From the NCBI RefSeq assembly GCF_017562075.2, contig NC_054085.1, positions 11,130,259 through 11,194,258 on the forward strand: a stretch of DNA of 64,000 bases, written 5' to 3'. The position numbers were made by a program, and so were the translations under genes. Below are positions 50,121-61,059 of this stretch, in pieces. The notes under the pieces were generated by a model. The model made no database searches. It saw only the letters and a program-made list of their open reading frames with translations, and was not told the origin of the DNA. Within the stretch, counting starts at the first letter, position 1, and each line of letters opens with the position of its first letter. The DNA comes from Anopheles merus. Lineage: Eukaryota > Arthropoda > Insecta > Diptera > Culicidae.

Positions 50121-51250
50121 TTTGGAACAGGAACAGACACAGTAACAACTACAATACATTAACAAAACAAAAATTTGATGTTTTAGTTCCATCATTCTTT
50201 TACTTTACATTTATTGTATCAATATTGCACATCTAAATTCACCTTAATGTATAACTAAATGATTCAAGACAGGAAGATTATATTTGTAGAATTATAAAAT
50301 ATTATTTATACTTTTTTATTATATGAAGAGCTTCTTACCGAAATGTGCCAAATAAAAGTAAGTACACATCCATAAAAGACTTAACAACGTAACGTAACGT
50401 AAACGTTCAGCACTAACGATGACGTCTAGGTTATTTGGTGTACGTTTCTACTTTTAATTACGTCCTTAAATTTTTCTGCAACTAAAATAACGAAAAAAAA
50501 AATACCGTACATAATGAATCCTCAACAAAAAATGAAAGTTTATCTGTAAGAATTAACAACTAGCTTAACTAGAAGATCGCCATTTGTGAAGGACCTTACG
50601 TCATTGATAGTTTTTTAGTCAAGTAAACGCTAAAATCAAATCAAGTATAAGTATCAATTTAACTTAAATCGTTCATGCATGTCATAGATAATGAGGAATA
50701 AATGTAATAATAATTTAAATAAAAGATTTATTTTATAAGTTATCCTTAAATATGAATTAATCAATTAATTAATATTAACATAATGAATTTATCAATAGAT
50801 TCGCGAAATAAATTTAATTGAATAAATGTTGTAGTTAAAATATATGAAGAAGATAAAAAACGTTATCAGCGATTCAAATCCAGGAGACCTCATGTCAAGT
50901 GACGAATTGTCAAAATGCTCCATTTTCCATCAATTGTTCTCTTTAATCCAGCTTGCTCTGCACAGTTAGATTAATGCAACATTTTTATATTCCTTTCCAG
51001 GCTAATGTTTATCATCTTTATCTGCAGTAAAAAAATCTTTAGTTTCAAAAGCTATATTAAAAAAATCGGTGTAGACAAAAAGAGCGATTATATGCATTTT
51101 CTTTGGATTACATTTGTTTCATTGATCTTTTGCAGTAAAAAAAATCTTTTTGTTCAATACATTATAAACCTGCGAAATCGTTATAAAGTAGAGACCAAAA
51201 ACACTTCAACACAAACAACAAGCAATCAAGCGCCGGTATAACAGCTTCAT
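50121..51250. other. AT-rich linker
   Basis: Only a small AACGT tandem (50386-50402) is visible. Confidence 0.4.
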
Positions 51251-52380
51251 CGCGCGCCAGTAGCTATTTATTTATATTTCTACCGACAGGACAACGAACA
51301 TGCTTACCAAAATGATGATGAAAATAATGATGACGATGATGGTTGAATGGGGTTGGTATGTTTTGAGGTTTGGCTCCTTCGCCGCTCAGCGCTCAAACGC
51401 AAAGCGTAAAGATTAAATCATGAATGAATAACAGCCCGGTGGCGGCAACCGAGGAGGTGTGCGGTACAGTGATAAATATGTTGTTATCCGTTTCATTTCA
51501 CTCACCATTCTGTGCGAGCCTGCGGTAAACGTTGGTTTGCTTTTACACGAATCAGTCCATTTTTGTTTTCGGGCCCACCACGTTGCATCTCTTTCGGCGG
51601 CGTGTGAAGGGGTTGGTGCGCATTCAGTGCGAAAGAAAACTGTTGCATGCCTTCAACCATTATGTGTCGTTAAATGCCACACTAGGTGATGAGTGTGTGT
51701 GTGTGTTAAGGAAATAAAAATAAATATTATGGCCCATTGCCAAGATCAGATTATGTGGAATGAAGAAGGGATTTAATATGGTTGTTAGTGGATTATAATG
51801 AAGAAGGGGTCGATTTTCCAAATTGATTTTTAATATTAAAGTAACCGTATGGCCAGTGAAAACTCTTTTGTGAAAGTTTATCAGGTCATATATCATCTAG
51901 TTGATCTTTTATTTTATGCAATAGAATATAACAGGGATGTGTCTATATATTTATGTTTACACGTATTTTCTCCTGGACGCTCATTTTTTTCATTTTATTC
52001 CAATTTATTTTTAAGAAATATTATCTTTTCAATTGAAATATTATCAATTTCCATTTTTTATTTTCATGTGTTTCGTTTCACACTTTAACTCGTTCCAATT
52101 TTTTATTCTCCTCCATTATTAATTTAAATATTTTGATATTCTTTATGTTATGTTTTTATTAATGCCATGTTATTTTTCATTAAATTTGTTCGTGTGATTT
52201 ATCTATTTCTTGTGTTGTTGTCTTATTTAGAACCATTTTTCTTCCCCTCTTTGTTTATATGTGTTCATTTATTTATTTCTTGTATTTTTGTCTTATTTAT
52301 ATCCTTCAGATTGTTCTTTATATCTTTTTTTTGGTGCTTTTTATTAGATATTAAGCATTATTATTCCAATCATTTAACTA
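51251..52380. other. Short GC-richer piece then T-rich linker
   Basis: GATGATGA-like words (51312-51345) and (GT)8 at 51691-51706 lie in the GC-richer part. 51720-52380 is T-rich with no feature recognised. Confidence 0.4.
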
Positions 52381-53390
52381 TATTACTCAGACAATCACCC
52401 CAAATCCCCCCACTTGACAATCAAGTGCGTGCAATCCGCTGCCTGATTTAAAATTTCAAAAAACCTGACGCATGAATCCTTCTCGTACAGTTCCCTTACA
52501 CCGCAAGGACTGCTAGCAAAGTGTGGCCTGGTGTATTGGGGAAAAATGAAAACTCAACACCAAGCCACCGCCGACAAGGGGGAAAACCACCACCAGCAGC
52601 ACGATCGGGGCCGGGAGAAAATATTTCCCACGGAACTTTAGCCACCGCCACCGGCAGGGACACTAGGGGCAGGAGCAGGGTGTCTCGCTAATAAAACTTC
52701 TGCCAAATGCGGCCCGGCTGTTGCCATCGGGTGGGATGTATTATATGTATATCGTGTGTATGTGTGTTTTTTTTTCCTTCTCTCCACTCTTCTTTTCGCA
52801 TGTGGCCCCGTGTTTGTTTCATTAGAATTCTTATCTACCGAACACACCCAACACCACATGGTCGGTTCGGGTTGGCCCCAGGGTTGTATGGCTGGGCCCG
52901 CACCGGTCTGCTATCCGCGCGGAACACATTTGGCGTCTGCGAAAAAGGCGCTTTCTCCGACGGCGTGGTGCACACAGAACGGGTTTTGTGGTTTTTCTGA
53001 GGGTTCCTGCACAGTGCGGGAGCTGAGATTAGAGGGCGAAGGTGGTGGTGTCGGTGGACCCTTTTTCTCTCACTTCGATTCCGAGGGCAGCATTTGGTGC
53101 GCCAGCATGAACCTTTTGCCACTACTGCTCCCGCCTAGCGTCTCCACTACCCAGGACCCGGATTGATACCGGGCGACGACTGTTGACTGTTGATTTGCAT
53201 GTGTACTATTTCCCACATCTATCCGCACCTATCTGACCGTGGTGGACTGGTGGAGTGTGGAAAAACGGTTTACTTTGTGCCGCTCCTTGAGCAATCGGGC
53301 TGTGTGAGTGTGCTCTTTTCTCTCTTACTTTCTCTCTTCAACTACCACCGTTGGCTGTAATTGTGCTAGGTTATGCCCAGTTTGAACAGA
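52381..53390. other. GC-richer noncoding block
   Basis: Simple T run at 52767-52776. Opposing frames on both strands, with no gene supported. Confidence 0.4.
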
Positions 53391-54890
53391 ACTGAATTTT
53401 TCATAATTTTTTCATCGTACATTACCCGAGTGGAATGGAAAATAATTGCGGAAAATGACAATTAAATATGCAAAAATGCGAAAACTACAGTACGCACCTT
53501 TCCCACAGGATCAAAGATTCTACAAACAGTGGAATAAATTTAAACTGAAGCTGACGAGCATACCTCACACGTTCATTAACAATTTAAAAGACCATTTTTG
53601 TGTTATAAAAGGTAATTTTGTAAATTGCTTCTTAACCAAACAATTTTGCAAATAAAGTAAGTATACATCTTTTCTTTTCGTAGTTTTCAACAAGTAACCA
53701 TCTACATTTGTTACAAATTTTGTGATTTGATTGCTTGTAAGCGGCCAATCTTAATGGTCTTTATACTAATCTATGAAACATTAGCAAACATTTATCGACT
53801 TCGTTTCAAAATTTGAATTTCAAACTGATCTTGCAGGCATATTTCCCAAACCGAAGTAAAAAAGTAACACATTTTTCTTCGTTCCCGCTCGTCTACTGAT
53901 GTACACAGCCGCACACAATTGTACAGCACACCAATCGAATCCATTCACCAGGGGTATTAAGTGATTTTCCCTGCCGAAGAACATCTGCGTTACATCTGTT
54001 CCACGGGGCTGGATCGTATCATGCGCGCGGCAAGCATCAGCTTCGATGATGTGATGCGCCCCGACAAGGACTTTAACCGGGCAGACCGAAAACACGGATG
54101 GACAGCAAACTTTCAGACAATTGAATACTGTTAAAAGAAAAAAAAACAAAAATTGACGATGACCTCATATTTTCCCTTTCGAATGTTTATAATTTGTACC
54201 AGTTTATATTCAATATTTTTACTTGTCCTTAAATTTTTGTCATTTTAATAATATCTAATATCTTCTATATTTTATATCCATCAATCCATCCGACCTTATC
54301 ACATGAATCATATGCACTATTATTGAAACAGTGAGACAAATCCCAAGAAACTCATCTGCTCGACACCGACCCGCCGACGGTGATGATGGCCGAACGACCT
54401 TTCTAAGCAGCCGAAAACCCCTCGCGGGGTCGTCTGCCTTATATTCCCTTTCTACCATCGCTGACTGACTCTGTCTGCGGGTGAATAAAAACAGCTGCGA
54501 ACGGTATGCGCATATACAGCCGCCGCCGCCGCCGCCGCTGCCACCACATGGAAGCAGCATGTGCAACGCGTTGCGCTCGACACATCGTCCCTTTACGGCT
54601 TGCGCGTACACGTTGCTTGGGTTGGGTTTTTCCCCCTTTCCTATTTTTTTTTTGTTTTGCTTTTCTTTGGTTTTGTATTTTCGATGACCAGATGCTTCCT
54701 GGGCAGCAGCGTGTGCACGTGTAATCGGGAGCGGGATTCGGGCTGCGCACCTTGCCGCGGGTTGCGTACGGTGTTGTAGGTGTGTCGATTATGCGAAACG
54801 ATAACGACCCCGACCGCAGCTTGCACGCGTCGGGCCGGGTTGGCTTAATGAAGAAGAAAGGGGACAGTTTTTTGTTGTTGTCTTGGGACA
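53391..54890. other. Mixed noncoding block
   Basis: AT-rich to about 53880, mixed to 54340, then GC-richer with a CCG repeat (54519-54540). No gene or transposon recognised. Confidence 0.4.
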
Positions 54891-56229
54891 AGTGAAAGAG
54901 CTCTTAATTATAAAAAGGGCTTTATAAATAAATGGATTAAAATAGGTAAATTAAATATTTACTTTCTGAATCTTTATTCGTCTAACAAAATAATATTACG
55001 AATAAAACTGTAGATTGATTTTATTTTTATCCAATAAATATTATCGCCGATTCGATAAACTGAAAGACTCCAAAAAGTGATATAACCTCAAAAAAATCAA
55101 AAGTAAACAGAGCTTCAAATTAATTTTTGAAAGACGAAGAAAAACACATCATGTGACGAAATCATGCCCTAACAGTTTCCCAAATAAAAACCATTTCCAC
55201 CCATAAATGACACCAAATTTGAATTTCGCGACATTTTCGCTTAGTTAGTGCGATAGTTTTTGTCCATCTGCACCATCCCAGGTACCTTCTATCCACGTGT
55301 CTATGTGGCCCATGTCTCCACTTCACTTGTCGCCTCCATCAAAAACCCCCCTTTTTTAAACTAAATTCACAGACATGCTGTCATTTTCGGAAGATGAGAA
55401 TGTGACATGTGTTAGGAATTACATCATTTAATATGAACAAACGCGCCACAGTGTGTGTGCGTGTGTGTGTGTGTGGAGGTGTGCGGCTAGCCAGCGTCGC
55501 ATTGTGTATAATTATTGGAATAAATTAACGGAAAAGTATGCAAATTAGAAACAGATTTTTGTTTTCCCTTTTTCGTCTTCCGCTCTATCCGTGCGCTCCA
55601 TGGAGGGAGGGCAAACACGGTGGAAACGTTGTAACAGCCTTGTTAACAAAACGGGCAAACGGAAACGCTGTCCACAGAACAAATTGTGCAATTTGTTGTA
55701 ATTAAAGCGATGCTTTGGAAGACTCGCTGTTGCTACACTTTTTGATTAATTTTTATACAAAAAAAAAGCTTAAAAAATTCAAAATAACTATTTTTTACTT
55801 ATAAAATCACAGATCTGTAAATGTTTGCTCAAGTGTTCGGAACAGCAAAAATATATTTTCAATTCAAATCACCGGCACAGTACAAAAATTCAAAAAACAG
55901 CTCCTCTAAAGCTCTCGAAATGCATTGAACCCTTTCCGGTGAAAAGTGGATAAAAAGAAGAGCCACAAAGAGAAAGAGCGAAAAAAAGTGCGATTGCAGA
56001 ACCGACCAGCTCATGGGCAGAACAAATACAACATTTTTACAATCGATCAAAGAAGACGCCAAACCAAACGCGGACGGAACAGAACAGAAGAAGAAAAAAT
56101 TGCGCCCAACACAAACCGGATAAACAAACAGGACCAGGATCCACCAGGAGCTAGCCTACAAAAATTTATTTAAAAACAAGCATAAATACTTTTTCTCTTT
56201 CCTTCAACTTTCCATTTTCTCTCTTTTTT

Positions 56230-56235
<6 letters not shown>
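54891..56235. other. AT-rich linker plus GC-richer piece with POU-type octamer
   Basis: Contains a GT tract with one GC interruption (55451-55474) and, just after it, an AT-rich segment with ATGCAAAT at 55538-55545 (see findings). No coding frame supported. Confidence 0.4.

Positions 56236-56273
<38 letters not shown>
56236..56273. repeat. (CT)19 microsatellite
   Basis: An uninterrupted CT run inside a longer pyrimidine-rich tract. Confidence 0.93.
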
Positions 56274-56276
<3 letters not shown>

Positions 56277-56598
56277 CACACACGTGCATTCTTTTACCAT
56301 CAATGTAGGCGAGCGTGTCTGCTGGGTGCGTGTATGTGTTTGCATGGAAAATCTCTAAATATACCAAGGAAAACTCGGGCGCCCGTTTCCGGATGCCTGA
56401 GCATTAGATGTGTGTCTGTGGTGTGTCAGCCTTTGCCCTTTCCCCCTTTCAATTCTTCCGCTTTTTGCCACCCGTCCAGCCACGCGGCATGGTTTTTCAT
56501 AACCAACCTTTTATGGGAAATGCGCTCGATCAAGACAGGTGCGTTTATTTATTTTGTGTTATTTGATTTGAATTGATTTCGGGATTGGCAAACATACT

Positions 56599-56599
<1 letters not shown>

Positions 56600-56630
<31 letters not shown>
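56600..56630. repeat. (CA)15 microsatellite
   Basis: An uninterrupted CA run. Confidence 0.93.
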
Positions 56631-56635
<5 letters not shown>

Positions 56636-56776
56636 ATCAATATTCGAAAACTTATCGGACAGTGTACACAGTGGCCCATCTGTATTAGTACGGTGCGTTT
56701 TGAAGTGATTTATTTGAAAAGTAATATAAAAAATCTCTAAATTGTTTTTGTTCTTTTTTTGGAAAGGTCAATTGGA

Positions 56777-57025
56777 CAATTTCATGAAGTTTTCCTTCGT
56801 TATTGTGTTGTAAAATTATCTATCTACTTATTTTCTTATCTATTGCTTTTTTTACCGTTTTGTTTGCTATTTGTATTCATAAAGCATTTCTGTTTGCTTT
56901 TTTTTACTGAACAATTTCATGTAGTTTTCTTCCGTTTTTGTGTTTTAATGTTTTCTATCTAATTATTCTCTTATCTATTACTTTCTTAACCGTTCCTTTT
57001 TCTGTTTGCTATTTTTATTCATAGA
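56777..57025. repeat. Tandem duplication, two ~114-bp copies offset by 135 bp
   Basis: 56777-56890 and 56912-57025 share the order CAATTTCATG.AGTTTT, CTATCTA.TTATT.TCTTATCTAT and TGTTTGCTATTT.TATTCATA, with scattered differences. Both lie in a T-rich linker (56690-57500) with no coding potential. Confidence 0.7.
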
Positions 57026-58679
57026 GTTTTCATGCTTAAGTCTTCTCTCTGCGTGTGTTTGTTGATTTCAATTTTGTATTGTTGTTTTTCCTTTTATTTT
57101 TTAATTTTCTGCTAGTCATCTTTATTTATTTATTTTTATTTCGTACATCGTGTTGCTTATGATTATTATTTTAGTAAATTTACTTGTTTAGTTACATATT
57201 TAGTAGTTTTTTGTTTTTTCTTTGTTGTTGCGGTTTTCTGTATTAATTTGATTTGTAGTTTTTTTTTTTGTATCCATGTAGGATTTTAGGAATTAAACTT
57301 GTTCTTACCTTTTGTTCTGTTTGTGTACATCTTTTGACTTTACAATAAAAATGGACTTTCGTGAAACATCAAATTTACTCTTTCTTGGCTTATTAAAACA
57401 TCCAAAACGATCCAAACGATTAGACAATAAATACAGATTATTGAATCACCATTTTGTTACGGTAGTTCTGTACTCATTTCAACAGTCTCATTTATTCGTT
57501 TTGATTTGCGCAACACAGTTTCCTGCCAAAACAGCACATTCCTTATTAATTAGTTTTCCATTTACACCTAACCCACAATGCATACCTCTTCAAACGCCTC
57601 CTCGCGCGTGCCACGCACACATGAGCTGATGCTTTTCAAAGCGAGAAGACCTTTCGATAGACCCCAGCGAGGGGAGCGGTATGGCTATTAGTTTTGATAT
57701 TTTCATCCAGATGATTGTTTTAGAAGCGTTTTTTTTTTTCGTCGCTCCGTCAGCTTACAAAAGTTATGCAAAGCACTACCTCGCTCGCTTTCCTCTAACT
57801 CTCAACCTCCTGCCAGACGATTACTGATAAGGCCAATCTCGCAGACCAGCCCGGCAAAAGCACCGGCCGACCTATCAGGTGAGGAATTGTTTGCTTTTAA
57901 TATATTCATTTTCGTTTAATTATAACTACCTGCCTGCGGAACTGACAGTCGCAAACCAGAAGTCGGTGGGGATGGGCGCAGCGAGGGATGGGTCCGGCAG
58001 GATGCGCTAACAAATGGGTGCTTCATCCTAAACTCACGCAAGTTAAACCGTACCGCCAGAATAACAACCGAAATTCAGTTAACCGAAATGCCCCAACCCC
58101 TACCCCTTCTCTCCCAAGTAGCATGTGTTAAGGGGAGTCAAAAACTTCTGCTTTTATTTGCACAAACAAGCAAACGGATAGTTTGGATGGGTGTGTGTGT
58201 GTGCATGTATATTTCTAACGCTTTTGAAACACACGCACATGGAACACGCTACGCAATCAAGCTCATGTGCAAACTCGGAACAGGACATCAAAACTATGCC
58301 GGTGTGTTTTCACTGCCAGACAAAATTTCCTTTCCAATGCTCGATTTAGATGAGTCGGTTTCGGGATTAGAAGCAAACCAAATCTTACATTATCTGTCTG
58401 ACAGGAATAAGGGTAGCATCCCGAAACTCATTGAATGTAGCCAAGCTGTAAATTAATTTTAGTACGCGTTATTCCCCCAATCAAAATTAATCGAGGTAAC
58501 GTGTCTGCTAGCTGTCAGCAAGCTAAATTGCTGGTTTTTAGACTGAATTTTCTCTCTGGGAAGTCTCTAAAATGTTGAATTTTGTTCGATTTAGTTAAGA
58601 TTTGAAAAATAATTTCATAATAAAAAAGCTAGTGTGCACATCTGGCGATATTCAAAGAACGTTCAACATACAAAATACA
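57026..58679. other. T-rich linker then GC-richer noncoding DNA
   Basis: T-rich to about 57350, then mixed. A 105-codon plus frame (57312-57629) and a 122-codon plus frame (58088-58456, crossing a short GT tract) have no recognisable domain. Confidence 0.4.
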
Positions 58680-58925
58680 ACTGATATTGAATCCACATGC
58701 ATATAGGCCATAAAATCCTGCAACTGATAATGAATCCTGGAACGAGTCCTGGGAAAATACTGGACCCACACCAATCAATGAATATTGAGCCAAATTTGGT
58801 CCTGGATTTGACACTCAAGCCACACCGGTCCTGAAACTGATGTTGAATCCAAACCGACCCTGTCTTACTCCTGAGCCTATATCGCTCCTGGAGCTGATAC
58901 TGAATCCATCTATCGCTCCCTCTTG
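58680..58925. repeat. Degenerate ~30-bp minisatellite, block 1
   Basis: Diverged copies of a unit close to CTGATACTGAACCCATACCG followed by GTCCTGGAA. The array continues at 59594-59950 and 60222-60254 beyond later insertions. On the minus strand the ten-codon period gives a repeating SISSRT/QDRYG-like peptide, but stops interrupt it and I do not call a gene. Confidence 0.7.
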
Positions 58926-58929
58926 TTAC

Positions 58930-59590
58930 CCTGATCACGATAGAGCACGTCGACGTGACATGGCTTGATTACCAGTCTTTCTCCAGGATGCTCGGTCCCT
59001 GACTGTAGCCTCCTATCTATGGAGACATTCGATCTCCGACAGGTCTCGCTTCACCTGATTCAGACATCGAGCTCTCTGTGTGCTCCCCTACGCCTCATTC
59101 CGAACTAAGGATCGCTGTCGAACACCCTCTTAATCGGACATGAGTCCAACATCTTCATAACAAGCTCGAGCCATCATATCCTGATAGCCTTCGCCACCGT
59201 CAGGATGCTCGGTTAGCCTTACAGCCTAGCAAGCTCGACGTTGATCCTTCTCATGTCCATAGACGACCACCAGACAAATCAATGTACGGTATATCTCACA
59301 TTTCGTGCAGACTTGAAGTCTTCTGGATCTTAGCAGTCGGCGAAGCCCATAGTATGCACGATTCACCTGCACAATACGTCTCCAGATTTCGCTGCTGATG
59401 TCGTTGTTCGAAGTAACGACCGTCTCAAGATAACAGAAGTAGTAAAGGAGCCTCGATATTGTCGCTGTCGACTAATACACTGTCTCCCAATTGAGCCCTA
59501 TCTCAGACTGAGCCTCCGACAAGCAGGTACTTCGTCTGCGTCACATTACTTCTCAATCCAATTCTTGCTGCTTTGTGTTTGAGTCAAGTC
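58930..59590 (-). pseudogene. Decayed LINE fragment: C-terminal end of a reverse transcriptase ORF
   Basis: Translated piecewise on the minus strand, short stretches match the region downstream of the catalytic RT domain in non-LTR retrotransposons. In order they are TKYLLVGGS (near 59540), SEIWRRIVQVNRAYYGLRRL (59328-59390), a VVVYGHE motif (59251-59271), an LDSCPIKRVFDSDP-like piece (near 59130) and RRRGAHRE (59075-59098). Stops and frameshifts break every frame, so it is a dead relic lacking the endonuclease and catalytic RT parts. It sits between two blocks of the minisatellite, either inserted into it or captured with it. The clade is not certain. Confidence 0.7.
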
Positions 59591-59593
59591 AAC

Positions 59594-59950
59594 CTGAACC
59601 CATATCAACCCTGCAACTGATTACAAATTCAAACCGTTCCTGGAAATGATACTGAAAACACGCCAGTCCAGGAACAGATATTGAACCCATACGTATGTTC
59701 GCACTGATACTGACCCAATACCAGTACTTGAACCTAATTCATACTAATTCATACCGATTCTGGAGATGATCTTAAACTCATACCGGTCCTGGAACTGATT
59801 CTAAACCTATACCGATTCTGGAGCGGATACTGAACCCATACCGTTTCTTAAACTGATACTGATCCCAAACCGGATTGGGACAGATATTGATATCCAAACT
59901 GATTCTGTATCTGATGGTGACGTCATATCGGTCTTGGAACTGTTCCCAAT
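59594..59950. repeat. Degenerate ~30-bp minisatellite, block 2
   Basis: Clearer copies than in block 1, for example ACTCATACCGGTCCTGGAAC and CTGATTCTAAACCTATACCG at about 59770-59820. The block ends at the CTT-rich tail of a SINE. Confidence 0.75.
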
Positions 59951-59951
59951 T

Positions 59952-60126
59952 TTCTTCTTCTTTTATGTGGCGATAATGTCCTACGGGAATATGTCGGCCT
60001 ATACAGGCTTTCGAGACTTAATGGATAGTCTGTCCTTGCTACGTGGGTAAGCTCCATATGAGGCTGAAACCATGACAGGCATGTTACTAAGTCGTAGAAG
60101 TTGACGACTGTACGATGGGAACGTCC
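59952..60126 (-). mobile_element. tRNA-derived SINE, second subtype (copy 4)
   Basis: Minus orientation. The head, CGTACAGTCGTCAACTTCT and a B-box-like GGTTTCAGCC, resembles the SINE200-like copies. The body carries AAGTCTCGAAAGCCTGTATA and ends ATTATCGCCACATAAAAGAAG, as in the plus-strand SINE at 19688-19876. The B box has lost its consensus TTCRA, so this copy is probably transcriptionally weak. It interrupts the minisatellite. Flanking AATT-like bases are too simple to prove a target duplication. Confidence 0.65.
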
Positions 60127-60221
60127 AAATTATAGATTTTATAACTCTATTTTTTACCAGTTTTTTAACAGATTTTATAACTTTATTTGAGCCTGTTTCG
60201 GAACAACTAACTAACTTAAAA

Positions 60222-60254
60222 ATCGTGAGCCTGTTCCGGTCTTGGAACTGATAT
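60222..60254. repeat. Degenerate minisatellite, block 3, cut by the LTR element
   Basis: GAGCCTGTTCCGGTCTTGGA and the following ACTGATAT continue the unit. The last four bases, ATAT (60251-60254), are the presumed target duplication of the retrotransposon that starts at 60255. Confidence 0.65.
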
Positions 60255-60607
60255 AGTGACTGTCCCGACTCTGTAACTGCTTTGTTGCTAGAAACATAGA
60301 TATATAGTTATGTGGCATTGGACACCAGCACGTGGCACGACACAATGCTTTACCATATTGCAGCGCGGCACATTCCATCTCTTCTAGTTCCCACGGGCGC
60401 GCATCATCGGACACCAGCCGGGCCGGCAACGCAGACAGCACGGTCGCGCGGCATCGGACACCAGCCGGACGCAGACAGCTCCCACAAACATACACCGCCA
60501 ACCGAGGTAGAATTAATGTGAGAGTTTAGTTTTAGTTTAGAACTCATCGGAGTAACATTTAATCTTTTTTGAATAAAAAGCCGAATAATAAATGTACACC
60601 GCATAAT
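60255..60607 (+). repeat. 5' LTR, ~353 bp
   Basis: Starts AGTGACTGTCC after ATAT and ends ...CGCATAAT just before the primer binding site; the right boundary could be a base or so further. A TATATA box lies at 60301-60306. Polyadenylation signals AATAAA lie at 60572-60577 and 60587-60592. GGACACCAGC occurs three times (60320-60329, about 60409-60418 and 60456-60465), and ACGCAGACAG follows the second and third, indicating an internal duplication of about 45-50 bp. The second LTR is outside the window, so identity between the two cannot be judged. Confidence 0.8.
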
Positions 60608-60625
60608 TGGCGCAGCCGGGTAGGC
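60608..60625 (+). promoter_or_regulatory. Primer binding site, serine-tRNA type
   Basis: TGGCGCAGCCGGGTAGGC begins with TGG, the complement of the tRNA CCA end, directly after the LTR. It resembles the TGGCGCAGTCGG site of 17.6/297, which pairs with a serine tRNA (family knowledge). The GC change and the extra G make the exact tRNA uncertain. Confidence 0.75.
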
Positions 60626-61059
60626 ACTAAAGAAAAGTGACGTCATAGTGAGAAACAGTGGAAAGTACTGAACTAATAACACAGTACAACAGTGATCCCG
60701 CAAAGTGCATCGTGATCTACGAGCATCGAGCATCCACAAGCACCAAGGACGGCAACGTCGCTGAGGAGTTGAGGATCCCCCCGCTAAGACGCACACGGAG
60801 CACCGTCATTGTTTTCTTGGCCTTCGCCCAAACACGACTTCAACATCAACCGTGTAAGTATTTAGTGTTGAGTTTCTGTGCGTGAAATCGTGTTCAGTAA
60901 AACTACCTAAATAATAACACAAGAAATCGGGGGTGAAAGAATTTAAAATTAATGTGAGTGCGCACTATCAGATAGACGCATCACACTAGTTTTATAAATT
61001 TCTTTTCATTCACGTACCTAGAGCCACTACCAGATAGAGCTTTAGGATTGGCTTTCTTT
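60626..61059 (+). promoter_or_regulatory. Retroelement leader with a splice-donor-like site
   Basis: Noncoding leader between the primer site and gag. GTAAGTA at 60854-60860 matches the 5' splice-site consensus and could serve a spliced subgenomic RNA such as one for env. This is inference, because the acceptor would lie outside the window. No long frame is present; the in-frame stop before the gag ATG is at about 61039. Confidence 0.4.

Noticed and set aside
58663..58938. Minus frame with a repeating decapeptide, as a gene
   Set aside because: The period comes from the 30-bp minisatellite; the frame is short, diverged and broken in the later blocks.
58680..59950. Regular ~30-bp repeats as a CRISPR array
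   Set aside because: The repeats are contiguous and diverged with no unique spacers, and the context is eukaryotic.
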